Of a stretch of 8,309 nucleotides of DNA, positions 7,028-8,309 are shown piece by piece. The notes under the pieces were generated by a model that saw nothing but the letters and a program-made list of their open reading frames with translations, was not told the origin of the DNA and did not search any database. Within the stretch, counting starts at the first letter, position 1. Every line of letters starts with the position of its first letter. Origin of the DNA: an uncultured delta proteobacterium (lineage in GTDB: Bacteria > Myxococcota_A > Polyangia > Polyangiales > Polyangiaceae); assembly GCA_903893335.1 (NCBI GenBank), contig CAITLX010000127.1, positions 1 through 8,309 of the forward strand, read 5' to 3'. Made by a program: the position numbers and the translations under genes.

Positions 7028-8309
7028 GCCTTCGCGACGAGCGCGCGCACGACGTCGGGCTTGATCACCTTGCCGACGGCGTTGCGCGGGAGCGCGTCGA
7101 CGCGCACGAAGGCGCGCGGCACCTTGTACGCGGCGAGGCGCTCCTTGGCCCAGGCGCGCATCGCGCCCTCGTCGTCGAGCGCCGCCTCGAAGCCCGCGCG
7201 CGCGACGACGACGGCCACCACGCGATCGCCCCACGTCTCGTCGGGCACGCCCACCACGGCGACCTCGGCGATGGCCTCGTGCTCGCGCAGCGCGTCCTCG
7301 ATCTCGAGGGCCGAGAGCTTGTAGCCACCGCTCTTCAGGATGTCGACGGAGGTGCGGCCGAGGATGCGCAGGTAGCCCCCCTCGCCGCGCTCGGCGACGT
7401 CGCCCGAGCGAAACCAGCCGTCGGTGAACGCGGCGCGCGTCGCCTCGTCGCGCCCGAAGTAGCCGCGGAACACGCTCGGGCCGCGCACCCAGATCTCGCC
7501 GGGCTCGCCGGGCGCCGCGTCGCGACCGTCGTCGCCGACGAGCCGAAGCTCGACGGTGGGGAGCGGCAGGCCCACGCTGCCAGCGCGCCGCTCGCCTTCG
7601 ATGGGGTTCGACATCCCGACGCCGATCTCGGTCATGCCGAAGCGCTCGACCGGCAGGCTGCCCGCCACCGCGCCCCAGCGCCCCGCGAGGCGCGCGGGCA
7701 GCGCGGCCGAGCCGCTCGTCGCGAGGCGCAGCGCGCGTGCGCCGGCCGTCCAGCGCGCGCGCGTGGGCTCGTCGGCCGCGTCGAACGCGTCGAGCAGCTT
7801 CTGGTACATCGTCGGCACCGCCATGAGCACCGTCGAGGTGGCCATCGCGTCCCACGCGGCGACGGCGTCGAACCTCGGCAGCATGCGCGCGGACGCCCCC
7901 GCGAAGAGCGCGGTGAGCAGCGAGATGCCGAGCCCGTGCAGGTGGTGCAGCGGCAGCGCGTGCAGCAGCACGTCGCGCTCGCTCCAGCCCCACGCGTCGC
8001 CGAGCAGCGTCGCCTGCACGGCGAGGTTGGCGTGCGTGATCATCGCCCCCTTGGGGCGCCCCGTGGTGCCGCTCGTGTAGAGCATCAGCGCGACGTCGTC
8101 GTCGTGTGCAGGGGCCGCGGGTCGCCCGCCGGGCGCGGCCACGAGATCGGCGGCGCGCACGACGCGACGCGCGCCGACGACCGGCTCGATGCGCGCGCGA
8201 AGGTCGTCGGACACGACGAGGGTGTCGACCTGGGCGTCGTCGAGGAAGTACGCGAGCTCGGCGGCGGGGTAGAGCGGCGAGAGCGGGACGGAGACGCCGC
8301 CGGCCAGCA
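7024..8309 (-). CDS. Acyl-CoA synthetase of malonyl-CoA synthetase (MatB/ACSF3) type, N-terminus outside window
   Basis: The frame runs from the right edge to a TAG at 7024-7026 and holds about 427 codons of a family usually near 500 residues, so only the N-terminal part is missing. The GTG at 8214 is internal: upstream codons still read a typical GGVSVPLSPLYPAAE segment. Adenylating-enzyme motifs appear in order: the P-loop TSGTTGRPKG (8047-8076), PLHHLHG, SGSAALP, FGMTE with the conserved Glu (about 7628-7642), GWFRSGD with the ribose-binding Asp, and the C-terminal PRNAVGK with the adenylation Lys (7069-7071). The hinge motif reads GRTSVDILKSGGYK followed by SALEIE (about 7300-7363). This form is typical of malonyl/methylmalonyl-CoA synthetases, whereas fatty-acyl ligases usually have a GR-x-K-D hinge. 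It would form malonyl-CoA from malonate, ATP and CoA in the cytoplasm. Substrate is inferred from family resemblance. Confidence 0.88.
   Translation of the reverse strand, partial: LAGGVSVPLSPLYPAAELAYFLDDAQVDTLVVSDDLRARIEPVVGARRVVRAADLVAAPGGRPAAPAHDDDVALMLYTSGTTGRPKGAMITHANLAVQATLLGDAWGWSERDVLLHALPLHHLHGLGISLLTALFAGASARMLPRFDAVAAWDAMATSTVLMAVPTMYQKLLDAFDAADEPTRARWTAGARALRLATSGSAALPARLAGRWGAVAGSLPVERFGMTEIGVGMSNPIEGERRAGSVGLPLPTVELRLVGDDGRDAAPGEPGEIWVRGPSVFRGYFGRDEATRAAFTDGWFRSGDVAERGEGGYLRILGRTSVDILKSGGYKLSALEIEDALREHEAIAEVAVVGVPDETWGDRVVAVVVARAGFEAALDDEGAMRAWAKERLAAYKVPRAFVRVDALPRNAVGKVIKPDVVRALVAKA

Noticed and set aside
4976..7993. A 1005-codon minus-strand open frame across the glycosyltransferase and into the CoA ligase
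   Set aside because: It is out of frame with the ligase, which has all adenylation motifs, and is Arg-rich and domain-free over the glycosyltransferase.
8047..8214. GTG at 8214 as the start of the CoA ligase
   Set aside because: Codons upstream of it to the window edge still encode conserved ligase sequence (GGVSVPLSPLYP), so the gene continues beyond the window.

Overview
The window is very GC-rich and coding-dense. It has strongly G/C-biased third codon positions, GTG starts, a lipoprotein with a 'CSSSS' mature N-terminus and an Asp-box protein with an Ala/Pro-rich linker. Together these suggest a myxobacterium or related deltaproteobacterial lineage (Polyangia/Sandaracinaceae type). That assignment is inferred from style, not from a marker gene.

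Layout: (1) 1-1877, plus strand: 3' part of a gene for a probable extracytoplasmic repeat (propeller-like) protein with one clear Asp-box and a long Pro/Ala linker. (2) 1878-2033: a 156-base intergenic region with a good sigma-54-type -24/-12 candidate, small inverted repeats and a strong ribosome binding site. (3) 2034-5018, plus strand: a 994-residue lipoprotein with two beta-sandwich-like N-terminal segments and an esterase-type alpha/beta hydrolase whose halves lie in reversed order. The Ser, Asp and His half comes first, and the half carrying the first strands and the His-Gly oxyanion segment closes the protein. (4) 5069-7027, plus strand: a multi-pass GT-C-type glycosyltransferase, 50 bases downstream and possibly co-transcribed. 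(5) 7024-8309, minus strand: the C-terminal roughly 427 codons of an acyl-CoA synthetase of the malonyl-CoA synthetase (MatB/ACSF3) type, convergent with the glycosyltransferase. Their stop codons interlock in a CTAG at 7024-7027.

The plus-strand genes share an envelope theme: a surface repeat protein, a lipid-anchored esterase and a membrane sugar transferase. A common pathway is not demonstrated. The CoA ligase looks like an unrelated metabolic gene. I see no RNA genes, CRISPR, insertion sequences or phage genes. The most unusual object is the apparently circularly permuted esterase with acidic, EF-hand-like loops inserted between its nucleophile and its acid residue.
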